Source: Bacillus sp. B-jedd (GTDB lineage: Bacteria > Bacillota > Bacilli > Bacillales > Cytobacillaceae). From it: DNA of 64,000 bases. A model generated the notes under the pieces. The model did no database searches, was not told where the DNA came from, and saw nothing but the letters and a program-made list of their open reading frames with translations. The translations under genes and the position numbers were made by a program. This document shows positions 34,397-43,361 of this stretch, piece after piece; positions within the stretch are counted from its first letter, which is position 1; every line of letters starts with the position of its first letter. Location: positions 2,315,001 through 2,379,000 of the forward strand of contig NZ_CCXR01000001.1 of assembly GCF_000821085.1 (NCBI RefSeq), written 5' to 3'.

Positions 34397-34971
34397 TGGA
34401 GGGTTTTGATATCTTTGATGATATCATCATAAGGAACATTGCTAACCCCGGAATAGTACGTCTTGATCTTGCCATCCTTGCCTACGAGGAAGAAACTTGT
34501 TCCATGGACCACCTGGTCGCCTTCTTTCGGCATGGCTACAGGAGTTTTAAAGTACTTGACTGCGAATTCTTCAATCTCTTCCTGTTCATACCCGGTCAGG
34601 AAGTTCCAATTTTTAAGGTCGGCATCGAATTTGGTCCCATATTCTTTGAGGGCTTCCGGTGTATCCCCTTCAGGATCGACACTAAAAGAAACAAATTCAA
34701 TGTTTTTAATTCCTTCTTCAGCAGCCATTTCCTGGATTTCCGCCATATTGGCTGTCATCGGCGGGCAGACGGTTTCGCAGTTTGTAAAGATGAAGTCAGC
34801 CATCCAGACCTTGCCTTCGAGATCCTTTAAGCCGAATTGCTTATTATCCTGGTTCGTGAATGTAAAGTCTTCTACTGGCCAATTTTTGGCACCCTTTATC
34901 TCTTTAGGCCCGCAAGCTGAAAGGACAAGTACGACTGCTGCCATGGCCAAAAGTAACGCTTTGATTTTCAA
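34393..34971 (-). CDS. ypmQ: SCO1/SenC-family copper chaperone lipoprotein
   Basis: A 192-residue thioredoxin-fold lipoprotein that delivers copper to the CuA centre of cytochrome c oxidase. Lipobox LSAC after the signal; copper ligands CETVCPP (CxxxC) and His in VVHGTSFFL. The segments DFIFTNCETVCPPMT and FVSFSVDPEGDTP match BsSCO. The start is uncertain: TTG 34971 has GGTGA 5 nt before it; GTG 34980 is also possible. Confidence 0.93.
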   Translation of the reverse strand: MKIKALLLAMAAVVLVLSACGPKEIKGAKNWPVEDFTFTNQDNKQFGLKDLEGKVWMADFIFTNCETVCPPMTANMAEIQEMAAEEGIKNIEFVSFSVDPEGDTPEALKEYGTKFDADLKNWNFLTGYEQEEIEEFAVKYFKTPVAMPKEGDQVVHGTSFFLVGKDGKIKTYYSGVSNVPYDDIIKDIKTLQ

Positions 34972-35069
34972 TGAATTCACCGTCTCTTTTCTAACGTATA
35001 TTCGTGATAAGTTTAACAAACATGCAAGTAAGAAGAAAGATTTTTGCCTGCTTTCCTTGTGCTTTTGCA

Positions 35070-35100
35070 AAAGAAAGAACCGGCTTTTCCGGTTCCTCGA
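35070..35100 (-). terminator. Intrinsic terminator of the first degV gene
   Basis: On the minus strand GAACCGG-aaaag-CCGGTTC followed by TTTCTTTT. Confidence 0.8.
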
Positions 35101-35102
35101 GC

Positions 35103-35945
35103 TTATTCAAAATAATACATGAGCGCTATTGCGCCGGGTCCGGTATGGGTACTGACGGTTGAATTGGTATAATCCGTTTCAACGCCTTCGTAGCCGGTCA
35201 GTTCATATATGTTTTCTTTGATCTTTTCAGCGAGGTCGATGGCACCCGCATGGGCGATGCCGACTCCCTTGATTGTTTTTCCTGCTACATCTTCTGCAAA
35301 TTGTTTTGCCAGGAATTTAACAACCTGAGTATGGCTGCGCACCTTTGTGACCGGATTGTACTCCGCCCCTTCAAGGGATGCGATTGGCTTAATGTTTAAT
35401 AAGGATCCGAGGAAGGCCCGTCCTTTTCCGATCCTGCCGCCTTTGACGAGGTTTTCAAGGGTATCGACCATAATATATAGCCTTGAGTTTTCCTGGATTG
35501 CTTTTAGGCGGGCAAGAATCTCGTCCATGGATTTTCCTTCATTCGCCATGATGGCCGCTTCCTTAACCTGAAAGCCGAGAGCCTTTGAAATGAATTTAGA
35601 ATCAACAACTGTTACCTTCGCTGCTGTCATCTGGGCCGCACTTTCGGCTGAACGCACCGTTCCGCTCATTTTTCCTGTCATATGAATTGACAATACATCA
35701 TAGCCTTCATTGCCAAGTCTGTCATATACCTCGAGAAAAGCACCGGTTGACGGCTGGGAGCTTTTCGGCAGCTCAGGAGTTTGTTTCATTTTTCCTAAAA
35801 ACTGCACAGGACTGATATCCACCCCGTCGGTATAAGTTTCTCCCCCGACCGTAATGGATAGCGGCACGATTTCGATGCCGTATTTTTCTATCAATTCTTT
35901 CGGCATGTCCGAAGTCGAATCAGTTACAATTTTAATTTTTGCCAA
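35103..35945 (-). CDS. DegV-family fatty-acid-binding protein (copy 1)
   Basis: A 280-residue two-domain protein that holds one fatty acid for phosphorylation by the FakA kinase (FakB role). Motifs: KIVTDSTSDMP at the start, SQPSTGAF, SIHMTGKMSGTVRSAE (the ligand-binding G-x-S/T loop) and GGRIGKGRAFLGSLLNIKPI. The start is TTG 35945 with AGGGAAGTG upstream; a longer frame to 36044 lacks a site. A second copy lies at 57418. Confidence 0.9.
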   Translation of the reverse strand: MAKIKIVTDSTSDMPKELIEKYGIEIVPLSITVGGETYTDGVDISPVQFLGKMKQTPELPKSSQPSTGAFLEVYDRLGNEGYDVLSIHMTGKMSGTVRSAESAAQMTAAKVTVVDSKFISKALGFQVKEAAIMANEGKSMDEILARLKAIQENSRLYIMVDTLENLVKGGRIGKGRAFLGSLLNIKPIASLEGAEYNPVTKVRSHTQVVKFLAKQFAEDVAGKTIKGVGIAHAGAIDLAEKIKENIYELTGYEGVETDYTNSTVSTHTGPGAIALMYYFE

Positions 35946-36008
35946 AATAATCACTTCCCTGCTAATATACACTTGCCTTCTATTATACAGATTTCGCGCG
36001 GGGGAAGA

Positions 36009-36038
36009 AATAAAAAGAGTACCGGCTTCCCGGTACCC
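36009..36038 (-). terminator. Intrinsic terminator of ypmP
   Basis: On the minus strand GGGTACCGG-gaag-CCGGTACTCTTTTT. Confidence 0.82.
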
Positions 36039-36043
36039 AAGCA

Positions 36044-36295
36044 TTAAGCGTTATTTTTCAATTCCGCTGTGTGGTAAAGCTGTTCATAATCAGGCCATTT
36101 CAAGGCTCTCTTCAAGTATTCCCGGAAGGAATAACACTTTTTGGGCTGCTTTTCAGCATAAATCGAAGTCATGAATGTTTGCAAACGGAATCGGATCATG
36201 AAACTATAAGGATTACCTTCCTCCAATACAGGAATATCGATTACTTTAACCTTCTGTCCAACAGCATTTTTGAACTCCAGGCTTTTAAATAACAA
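36044..36295 (-). CDS. ypmP: YpmP (DUF2535) small protein
   Basis: An 83-residue protein, the same length as I recall for B. subtilis YpmP. Motifs LLFKSLEFKNAVGQKVKVID, LRLQTF-type RFRLQTFMTSIYAE and SFREYLKRALKWPDYEQLY. The start is TTG 36295, 8 nt after AGAGG; a longer frame to 36391 is less likely. Function unknown. Confidence 0.82.
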   Translation of the reverse strand: MLFKSLEFKNAVGQKVKVIDIPVLEEGNPYSFMIRFRLQTFMTSIYAEKQPKKCYSFREYLKRALKWPDYEQLYHTAELKNNA

Positions 36296-36402
36296 AATAT
36301 CAATCCTCTTTTTCACCCGTTTGTTTATATTATACCTTATGTACCGCTCGAAATGTGTCTGATTATGCACAGATTCCTGACTTTTTTCCAATTTTTATGC
36401 TT

Positions 36403-36603
36403 TTACACAAATTGATGTTCACTTTTGTGTTTGATTTGCTGTCCTCCAAGTTGAGAAATCATCTGTAATTTTTTCGACCGATCTTCCGGTGCCTGCAATT
36501 TCAAATGGGAAATATCCTTCCCACATACCGGGCAAAGCCAATTTCCAGTATCGCAACTACTGAAGGAAGGCTTCCGGCAGTCAGTGCAAACCTTTTTAAA
36601 CAT
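36403..36603 (-). CDS. Small zinc-ribbon protein
   Basis: A 66-residue protein with two metal pairs CTDC (6-9) and CPVC (24-27), then a charged tail with KSEHQF. AGGGGATTTTGAG precedes ATG 36603. It lies between the hydrogenase locus and ypmP. Function unknown; not recognised. Confidence 0.6.
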   Translation of the reverse strand: MFKKVCTDCRKPSFSSCDTGNWLCPVCGKDISHLKLQAPEDRSKKLQMISQLGGQQIKHKSEHQFV

Positions 36604-36659
36604 CTCAAAATCCCCTCTCTACCATTCTCTCTAATAATATCAATTATATGTATCTGGAA

Positions 36660-36704
36660 ATAAAAACAGACCCTGATATTGTCTATTACCACATCTGGGT
36701 CTGG
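36660..36704 (-). terminator. Terminator downstream of the hyp/hya operon
   Basis: On the minus strand CAGACCC (36703-36697), a 23-nt loop, GGGTCTG (36673-36667), then TTTTTATTT. It is 150 bp after the hypE stop; that 250-bp gap (36604-36852) shows nothing else. Confidence 0.6.
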
Positions 36705-36852
36705 ATAAACCTGTTTAATTAATTTTTCTCAAATACATAATCGATAGACTGCATCATTATGAGGAATTCCGCTAAAAAGCTAAATAAACCAGCTGCAGCG
36801 TTAGAAAGAGGAAGTTATCTTTATATGTTTTAATTGCCCTTGGGGAAATTAT

Positions 36853-37851
36853 CTAACATATCCTCGGAACCATCGTTCCTGTCAGCCGGTTGAGAATCCG
36901 TTTAGAGCCTAACGGCGTTTCCAACAGAAGCTGACCTCGCTCCAGCCCCACTATTGAGCCAATTATTGCCGCTTCACCTCCCTCTGGAAAAGAACGAATA
37001 ATATCAAGCACTTGCCAGGCATTATCTTTTGCAGCTATGATAATCGCTTTTCCTTCATTTGCGAGATAAAGAGGATCGAATCCGACAAGGTCACAAACAC
37101 CATGGACGACATCTTTTACAGGAATCGTTTCTTCCTTCAGCTTGATTGTTATAGAAAAATCTTCAGCTATTTCCACAAGTGTGGTTGCAAGGCCCCCACG
37201 GGTAGGGTCCCGCATAATGCGGACGCCGCCACATTCTTCCAAAACAGCAGATAGCATTTTGTCCAGCGAAGCGCAATCACTAACAAGATGAGCCTCTATC
37301 CCCAGATCACCTCGGGCGGCTAGTACGGCAACCCCATGATCACCAACCGTCCCGGTGACAATTACAACATCCCCAGCTTCAAATCGATAACTGCAGCCCC
37401 TGCCTTCTTCATAAACCCCTATGCCGGTCGTATTGATATACACTCCATCTGCACTGCCCCGCTCAACAACCTTTGTATCCCCTGCGATAATCTTGACACC
37501 GACGTCGTCTGCTTCCGATTTCATATCGGCAACGATTTTTTTCAAGTCATTTAGAGGAAATCCTTCTTCAATCACAAAGCCACACGTTAAATAGAGCGGT
37601 TTTGCCCCGCTGACAGAAAGGTCATTGACTGTTCCCGCCACTGCCAGTTTCCCGATTGTTCCGCCCGGGAAGAAAATAGGCTTTATCACGAATGTATCCG
37701 TTGTTACAGCGATTCGGGTTCCAGGCAGATTTAAAGAAGCAGAATCGAATAATGCTCCGGAATGGCCAAAGCTTTCCGCAAATACATCACGGATAAGCCT
37801 GTGGCTCAACTCACCTCCGTCGCCATGGGCAAGGCTGATCACTTTTACCAT
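36853..37851 (-). CDS. hypE: Hydrogenase maturation protein HypE
   Basis: A 332-residue PurM-like ATPase that dehydrates the carbamoyl group on its own C-terminal cysteine to a thiocyanate, source of the CN ligands of the NiFe centre. The required C-terminal PRIC is present (GTMVPRIC). Other motifs: AHGDGG, DTFVIKPIFFPGGTIGKLAVAGT and DPTRGGLA. ATG 37851 overlaps the hypD stop by 7 nt, showing coupling. Last gene of the operon. Confidence 0.96.
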   Translation of the reverse strand: MVKVISLAHGDGGELSHRLIRDVFAESFGHSGALFDSASLNLPGTRIAVTTDTFVIKPIFFPGGTIGKLAVAGTVNDLSVSGAKPLYLTCGFVIEEGFPLNDLKKIVADMKSEADDVGVKIIAGDTKVVERGSADGVYINTTGIGVYEEGRGCSYRFEAGDVVIVTGTVGDHGVAVLAARGDLGIEAHLVSDCASLDKMLSAVLEECGGVRIMRDPTRGGLATTLVEIAEDFSITIKLKEETIPVKDVVHGVCDLVGFDPLYLANEGKAIIIAAKDNAWQVLDIIRSFPEGGEAAIIGSIVGLERGQLLLETPLGSKRILNRLTGTMVPRIC

Positions 37852-38963
37852 TCGCTTCCCTCCATCATATATTGATAGTATGCGGAACAGCTCCCTTCCG
37901 CTGAAACCATGCATGGCCCGACTGGATTGGCCGGTTTGCATGCTTTTCCAAACAGCGGGCATTGGTCGGGTTGGATCAGTCCTTTAATAATTTCGCCACA
38001 GCGGCATTTCGTCTTCCGGGGTTCCCCCACTTCAACAACAAACCTATTTTTCGCATTGAAATTGCTGTACTCAGGCTTGAAATCAAGGCCGCTGTCTGGA
38101 ATGATGCCAATCCCTCGCCACGCTTCATCACAACGCTGTAAATACTTGTCCATCCACTGTTGCGCAACTACATTTCCTTTTTTAGTAACAATAGCTGGAT
38201 GATTATTCACGATTTCTTTTTTATTTTGAATCGCAAGGTCAATCAGTTTGTAAATTCCGTGCAAAAGCTCCGCGGTCTCAAAGCCAGCTATGACCCCCGA
38301 AATATCGTAATCCTCAGCAAGATACCGATATGATTCTTCACCAAGCACAATTGATACATGGCCAGGCAAAAGAAAACCATCAAGTGCGACTTCCCCAGAA
38401 TCGAGTAAAGCACGCAAGATCGGTTCTACCAGTTTCGTAGTCATCCATATTGAAAAGTTTTCGACTCCCCGCTTTTCTGCTTCACCTACCATGAGAGTGA
38501 GGACCGGAATCGTCGTTTCAAATCCAACTCCAAGAAAGACGACTTCTTTTTCAGGATTTTCTTCCGCAATCCTTACAGCGTCAATAGGTGAATAGAGGAT
38601 CCGGATATCCTTGCCGGCTATCTTCGCATCTTGAAGCGTTCTTTTCGTGCCCGGTACCCGCATCATATCCCCGAATGTGCAGATGATCAGGTCCTCTCTT
38701 TCAGATAGGTCAATCATCGCATCAATTGATTTCTGGTCGGTCACACAGACTGGGCAGCCAGGGCCGGAAATCAGATTGACTGCCTCCTTTAGCCTTTGTT
38801 TCACGCCTGTCCTTGCCAGTGACATCGTATGGGAACCGCACACCTCCATGAAAGCAGGCTTCCGCCCATAAAGCTGCTGAAACTCTTTCGCTTTGTCCAA
38901 AACTGCTTCGACAAGCGGCCTGCATATGGCGGGATTATTTGATTGCTTCAGAATTTCGAGCAT
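37845..38963 (-). CDS. hypD: Hydrogenase maturation protein HypD
   Basis: A 372-residue Fe-S scaffold on which, with HypC, the Fe(CN)2CO unit is assembled. Motifs: FMEVCGSHT, GPGCPVCV (key Cys pair), GFETT, LPGHVS, and a C-terminal [4Fe-4S] set CRCGEIIKG...CPLFGKAC...GPCMVS. ATG 38963 follows GGAGGAAGC; it overlaps hypC by 29 nt. Confidence 0.95.
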   Translation of the reverse strand: MLEILKQSNNPAICRPLVEAVLDKAKEFQQLYGRKPAFMEVCGSHTMSLARTGVKQRLKEAVNLISGPGCPVCVTDQKSIDAMIDLSEREDLIICTFGDMMRVPGTKRTLQDAKIAGKDIRILYSPIDAVRIAEENPEKEVVFLGVGFETTIPVLTLMVGEAEKRGVENFSIWMTTKLVEPILRALLDSGEVALDGFLLPGHVSIVLGEESYRYLAEDYDISGVIAGFETAELLHGIYKLIDLAIQNKKEIVNNHPAIVTKKGNVVAQQWMDKYLQRCDEAWRGIGIIPDSGLDFKPEYSNFNAKNRFVVEVGEPRKTKCRCGEIIKGLIQPDQCPLFGKACKPANPVGPCMVSAEGSCSAYYQYMMEGSEW

Positions 38964-39171
38964 GGATGAGCTTCCTCCATTCCGCGACGCTTTCGCTTGC
39001 ATATTTCTCATCAACAATGCTCATTGCCTGACCGGCATGTACGATGACAAAATCGTCAACTTCGACTTCGGGAACGAAAATAATGCCGACAGTCAGCATG
39101 GAACCCATCACATCAACCTTGGCGCTATACTCCATTTTTTCGATTACTTTTGCCGGAACGCCGACACACAT
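38935..39171 (-). CDS. hypC: Hydrogenase maturation chaperone HypC
   Basis: A 78-residue chaperone starting MCVGVPAKV, where Cys2 carries iron to the large subunit. The beta-barrel core EVEVDDFVIVHAGQAMSIVDE is typical. It begins 28 nt inside hypF with AGGAGGTCTCGCCA before ATG 39171. Confidence 0.95.
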   Translation of the reverse strand: MCVGVPAKVIEKMEYSAKVDVMGSMLTVGIIFVPEVEVDDFVIVHAGQAMSIVDEKYASESVAEWRKLIHARNSEAIK

Positions 39172-41453
39172 TGGCGAGACCTCCTCTTGGCCGCGACAGC
39201 CACTAGCTGCCCATATGATAATCCACCGTCACTGCATGGAAGCTTGGTTGGTACGAATACCGTAAATCCCTTGTTCTCAAGCTCACTGGAGAGCCTTTTG
39301 CGCAAATAGCGGTTATGCAGGCTTCCCCCCGAAAGGGCAACTGTCCGGACAGAAGGGAACCGATCTTTCAATTTCAACAATGCAGTTAAAATTGCCTGAA
39401 CAATCGTTTCATGGAATCTGCCGCTTATCTCATTTCTGTCTGCACCGTGTAACACATCGTGTGAGATTGTTTTAAGCATTTCGGTAAAATCTATTTCCTG
39501 AAGCTCTGAATCCTCATGAATAATAAACTTGTAAGGCTCATAAACAACTTCCGGGTCTGCAAGCTCTGCCAACAGGATGGCTGCTTCGCCATCATAGGTA
39601 GAAACATCGATAAGTCGACAAATCGCACTGACCGTATCAAACAGCCGTCCGCATGTTCCCGCATAAACAGTATTAAGATTTTTCTCGATCATTTTGCCTA
39701 AAACAGCCGTTTCTTCCTTATGATGTGGAAACAACCGATCCGCCAGCTTATGACCTTCGGAACCAAGAAGGTGCATCAACATAGCTGCAGCTGTTCGCCA
39801 CGGCTGTTTAATGCACGCTTCTCCCCCTGGCAAAGGAGTATAGCGTAAATGACCGAGGCGCTGGTAATCCGCCTTATTCCCGAAGAACAACTCGAACCCC
39901 CAAACTTTCCCGTCCGTCCCATAGCCCGTTCCGTCAAGAATGATCCCGAATGCATCGCCGTCAAAGCCATATTCTTCAAGGCAGCCTGCAAAATGGGCAT
40001 GATGATGCTGTACCTCTATTGTTTCTTTAAATCCGTAATCTTTTGGTATATTCCTAGTCTGATAACCCGGATGTATGTCGACTGCAGCCGCCTCTTTTTC
40101 AATATCAACCCACTTTAATAGATGCTCGAGTTCTGTTTTGAAATGAGCTTCGGTTTGTATGTTTTCGATGTCACCGATATGCGGACCGGTAAATGCTTGG
40201 TTAAAACGGCCAATCGTAAACGTGTTTTTTTGCTGGCCGCCAAAGGCGACAATTCCGGAAACATCACCGCCAGTCACGAATGGGTCGGGTACGTACCCCC
40301 GGGATCTCCTTAAAAAATCAGGTTTCCCAGCATTGATTTGTACGACCGAGTCATCGACAGGGTGAAGGATTTCCCGGTTATGCATTAGGTAGTAATCGGC
40401 AATCCCTTTTAAATACGTGAATGCCTCATCATCTTTGTACAATATCGGCAACCCCGAAGGATTGGCACTCGTCATCACAAGCGTTCGTGCTTTCGTATGG
40501 TGGAACAAGAGATGGTGCAGAGGTGTATAAGGAAGCATCACCCCAATTGTCTCCATCTCAGGCGCGATACTTGCAGCGAGATTGTACTCCAAGCTTTTAG
40601 GGACTATGACGATTGGCGCTTCGGGGGATGTCAAAAGCTCCCTCTCTTCTCTCATTACGTTGGCAATGGCATCGGTTTCTCGAAAGTCCGCAGCCATGAC
40701 TGCAAGCGGCCGACTTGGCCTGTTCTTTCTATTTCTTAGTCTCGCGACTGTTTCTTCATTCCGGGCATCACAGCAAAGATGATAGCCTCCTAACCCTTTA
40801 ATGGCGAGAATCTTTCCTGAATCCAATAAATTGGCTGCTTCTTGGACAAGCGAATCGGCTTTTACCATTTCTCCTTCCTCGTTATAAAGAAAGAGTGATG
40901 GACCGCACTTTGGGCAGGCAATCGGCTGGGCATGATGACGTCGGTTTAACGGGTCTTCATACTCTTTCCGGCACACTGGGCACATCGGAAATTCTTTCAT
41001 TGATGTGTAAGGCCTGTCATATGGAAGTTCGGAAATAATTGTGTATCTCGGCCCGCATTGTGTGCAGTTAATAAAAGGGTAATTATAACGAAAATCCCCG
41101 GGATCTTTCATCTCTTCAAGGCATTCGGGACAGACATTGGCGTCGATCGGAATGACGAGCATCGACGCGCCTTCCCGTTCACTTGGAATAATCGTAAACT
41201 CTGAAATTCCCATTACTTCCGCGGGGCTGATGATCACCTCAGTGATTTTAGACAGCCGCGGGGCATTTGTCCGCAATTCACTTAGGAACTCTTGTAAGTG
41301 TTCCGCATTTCCTTCAAGATGGATTTTCACGCCATCCATATTATTCTGGACGGTGCCGGACATCGCATACTTTTCGGCAAGCTGAAAAATGAACGGCCTG
41401 AATCCGACTCCCTGGACTCTTCCCCTGACGGCAATCTTTACTGCGGCGCGCAT
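39144..41453 (-). CDS. hypF: Carbamoyltransferase HypF
   Basis: A 769-residue enzyme that converts carbamoyl phosphate and ATP to carbamoyl-AMP and hands the carbamoyl to HypE. Domains: acylphosphatase (VRGRVQGVGFRPF, 9-21), two zinc fingers (CPECLEEM...CTQCGP; CPVCRKEY...CPKCGP), YrdC-like (KGLGGYHLCCDARN, TSANPSGLP), and the Kae1-like domain (VQHHHAHFAGC, ILDGTGYGTDGKVWG, LSGGSLHNRYL). The start overlaps hypB by 16 nt. Confidence 0.97.
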   Translation of the reverse strand: MRAAVKIAVRGRVQGVGFRPFIFQLAEKYAMSGTVQNNMDGVKIHLEGNAEHLQEFLSELRTNAPRLSKITEVIISPAEVMGISEFTIIPSEREGASMLVIPIDANVCPECLEEMKDPGDFRYNYPFINCTQCGPRYTIISELPYDRPYTSMKEFPMCPVCRKEYEDPLNRRHHAQPIACPKCGPSLFLYNEEGEMVKADSLVQEAANLLDSGKILAIKGLGGYHLCCDARNEETVARLRNRKNRPSRPLAVMAADFRETDAIANVMREERELLTSPEAPIVIVPKSLEYNLAASIAPEMETIGVMLPYTPLHHLLFHHTKARTLVMTSANPSGLPILYKDDEAFTYLKGIADYYLMHNREILHPVDDSVVQINAGKPDFLRRSRGYVPDPFVTGGDVSGIVAFGGQQKNTFTIGRFNQAFTGPHIGDIENIQTEAHFKTELEHLLKWVDIEKEAAAVDIHPGYQTRNIPKDYGFKETIEVQHHHAHFAGCLEEYGFDGDAFGIILDGTGYGTDGKVWGFELFFGNKADYQRLGHLRYTPLPGGEACIKQPWRTAAAMLMHLLGSEGHKLADRLFPHHKEETAVLGKMIEKNLNTVYAGTCGRLFDTVSAICRLIDVSTYDGEAAILLAELADPEVVYEPYKFIIHEDSELQEIDFTEMLKTISHDVLHGADRNEISGRFHETIVQAILTALLKLKDRFPSVRTVALSGGSLHNRYLRKRLSSELENKGFTVFVPTKLPCSDGGLSYGQLVAVAAKRRSRQCVSAFRQK

Positions 41454-42097
41454 TGTCCGTATGCCCCTTCAAGCCAGGTGAACCAGTCGTGCAAGCCTTC
41501 ACCTGTCCTTGCTGATACAGGGATTAAGACCGAACTCGGGTTAATCTCGGCAAGGTCACGGATGGCTTCGTCCACCTTAAAATCAAGGTAAGGCAGTAAA
41601 TCCATTTTATTCAAGAGGACAAGCTCAGTTCGCAAAAACATCAGTGGATATTTGGGGATTTTGTCGTTTCCTTCCGGGATGCTTAGCACTGTGACTTTAT
41701 GCTGCTGCCCAAGGTCGTAGCCTGATGGGCAGACAAGGTTGCCGACATTTTCAATAAATAAAATATCCACTTCATCCAGATCAAACTCACCGAGAGCAGC
41801 GGCAATCATTCTTGCATCAAGGTGACAGCCCCCATGTGTATTGATTTGAACAGCTTTAGCTCCCAAGGCTCTGATTCTGTCCGCATCCTTTTCAGTTGCA
41901 AGGTCGCCTTCAATGACCGCGATACGAAACTTCTCGGAAAGCTCCCTGACCGTTTCTTCGAGTAACGTTGTTTTTCCCGCGCCAGGGGAACTCATCAGAT
42001 TGATGACAAGTGTTTTTGTTTCCTCGAAAACAGAGCGGTTGAATTCCGCCGCTTTGTTGTTGTTTGAAAGAACATCAGTTTTTAATGCTATCTTCAC
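41438..42097 (-). CDS. hypB: Hydrogenase nickel-incorporation GTPase HypB
   Basis: A 219-residue SIMIBI GTPase that drives nickel insertion with HypA. Motifs: MSSPGAGKTTLLEE (Walker A), EGDLATEKDADR, THGGCHLDA (metal site), FIENVGNLVCP and NKMDLL. GTG 42097 is 8 nt after AAGGAGG. It lacks the N-terminal CxxCGC and any His-rich stretch, so it is the minimal form without nickel storage. Confidence 0.95.
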   Translation of the reverse strand: MKIALKTDVLSNNNKAAEFNRSVFEETKTLVINLMSSPGAGKTTLLEETVRELSEKFRIAVIEGDLATEKDADRIRALGAKAVQINTHGGCHLDARMIAAALGEFDLDEVDILFIENVGNLVCPSGYDLGQQHKVTVLSIPEGNDKIPKYPLMFLRTELVLLNKMDLLPYLDFKVDEAIRDLAEINPSSVLIPVSARTGEGLHDWFTWLEGAYGQCAPQ

Positions 42098-42101
42098 GTT
42101 G

Positions 42102-42452
42102 TTATCCTCCTTCATAAGAAAGAACCTGGAATGCTTCCCCTGCGATGATTTTGCCGGAAGGTGCCCGGCAGGAAGGGCAAAGCGCCACTTTAAAGCTAGG
42201 CTTGTAACGAAGGCCGCAGAGGATGCACTCCGCAAGTGCCGCTTCATGGTGAATTACAAGGTTAGCTTCAGTTTCAAACAATTCCGGGCTTTGCTCCTTG
42301 TAAATTGAAAACGCCATCGTCAATGCATCTGGCATCGCACTTGCTATTTCACCTACTACAAGCTCAATCTGATTTATTTTGTTTAAACCTTTCGTATGCG
42401 CATCTTCTATTACAAGCTGGATAATATCAGCCATCAATGCCATTTCATGCAA
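42102..42452 (-). CDS. hypA: Hydrogenase nickel chaperone HypA
   Basis: A 116-residue protein with the N-terminal nickel site MHEMAL (His2, Glu3) and a zinc finger ECILCG / CPSC. It takes nickel to the large subunit together with HypB, whose gene starts 4 nt after the hypA stop. It overlaps the upstream zinc-ribbon gene by 8 nt. Confidence 0.95.
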   Translation of the reverse strand: MHEMALMADIIQLVIEDAHTKGLNKINQIELVVGEIASAMPDALTMAFSIYKEQSPELFETEANLVIHHEAALAECILCGLRYKPSFKVALCPSCRAPSGKIIAGEAFQVLSYEGG

Positions 42453-42888
42453 AAATATCAGCCCTCTCTTTCACATGAGGGAAGCCGATGTACCAGATCT
42501 CTTCTTTTTTCTTAACAGGCAACCGGGAAAGGGATAGTTCCCCTTCGCGTGTTAGAAAATTATATTCCGTCCCACAATAAAGACACTTCACTGTTGAATG
42601 GAGCGGGGTTAACGTCATAATATTTGAGCAATCGGGACAAATCCCGCTGAATGCCTTTAACTCCGGTATATTCCCAGATAGAATGACAGGCTTTCCACGG
42701 AGATAGTTCATCTCTAAAATGGCATCTTGATGGTTCGCTAAAAAGACTGGCAGCCAGTGTATCCCGATAATTTTTGCAACTGCTTCATCAACTTTATCGG
42801 CTTCATCCTCCAGGATAGGTTCGTATATTGAATGCACGGTATCAAACAGGCTAACGCCAAGTGCCTTGATAAACTCAACCCGTTTCAT
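42445..42888 (-). CDS. Hydrogenase-locus zinc-ribbon protein of unknown function
   Basis: A 147-residue protein that I do not recognise. The N-terminal half is helical (KALGVSLFDTVHSIYEPILE) with LPVFLANHQDAILEM; the middle has a four-Cys group CPDCSNIMTLTPLHSTVKC and CLYCGTEYNF, likely a zinc ribbon or rubredoxin-like site; the end is LPVKKKEEIWYIGFPHV. ATG 42888 overlaps the protease stop (ATGA) and follows GGAGGG. Tight coupling on both sides (protease, hypA) argues for a role in hydrogenase assembly or electron transfer. Confidence 0.75.
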   Translation of the reverse strand: MKRVEFIKALGVSLFDTVHSIYEPILEDEADKVDEAVAKIIGIHWLPVFLANHQDAILEMNYLRGKPVILSGNIPELKAFSGICPDCSNIMTLTPLHSTVKCLYCGTEYNFLTREGELSLSRLPVKKKEEIWYIGFPHVKERADIFA

Positions 42889-43361
42889 GCCGAATCCCTC
42901 CATTTTTCAATCTGCTCTTCGATCGCCTCAAGCAGCTTTGGAACCATGCTTAGATTCTGTTCAGTCAAGCCGATCCCGAGTTGCAGCGACGTTGGCTGCA
43001 TGCCAATCATGGCAATATTCTTTGGGTAGCGGTCGCGTAATTTTGCTGCAAATAACACTTCCTGAAAGCCAAGCTGGTGGACAGACATTTTTATGCCGAA
43101 ATAGGCGGGGACTTCCTCTCCGTCTAGGACAACAATCTCCCCACCCGGCTTGCCAGCGTTGATCGCATCAATGATTAAAAGATTCTCCGCTTCCTCCACC
43201 GGACCGAGAAGCTTCATTCCGTCGGTGAGGCCTTCAACGATATCTATGTCGTCCACGTCGCTAAGCATTTCTTGCAGCAAGGGCAAAACATGGATGCCAA
43301 CACCCTCATCCGAGAAGAGGGTGTTGCCGATCCCAAGAATTGTGATTTTTTTATTTTTCAT
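42885..43361 (-). CDS. Hydrogenase maturation endopeptidase (HyaD/HybD type)
   Basis: A 158-residue nickel-dependent protease that removes the C-terminal tail of the large subunit after nickel insertion. Motifs: LGIGNTLFSDEGVG (Glu16/Asp-type Ni ligand), DAINAGKPGG and the His in MSVHQLGFQE. ATG 43361 overlaps the cytochrome b stop by 11 nt and follows GGTGG; an earlier in-frame start at 43391 overlaps further. Confidence 0.93.
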   Translation of the reverse strand: MKNKKITILGIGNTLFSDEGVGIHVLPLLQEMLSDVDDIDIVEGLTDGMKLLGPVEEAENLLIIDAINAGKPGGEIVVLDGEEVPAYFGIKMSVHQLGFQEVLFAAKLRDRYPKNIAMIGMQPTSLQLGIGLTEQNLSMVPKLLEAIEEQIEKWRDSA

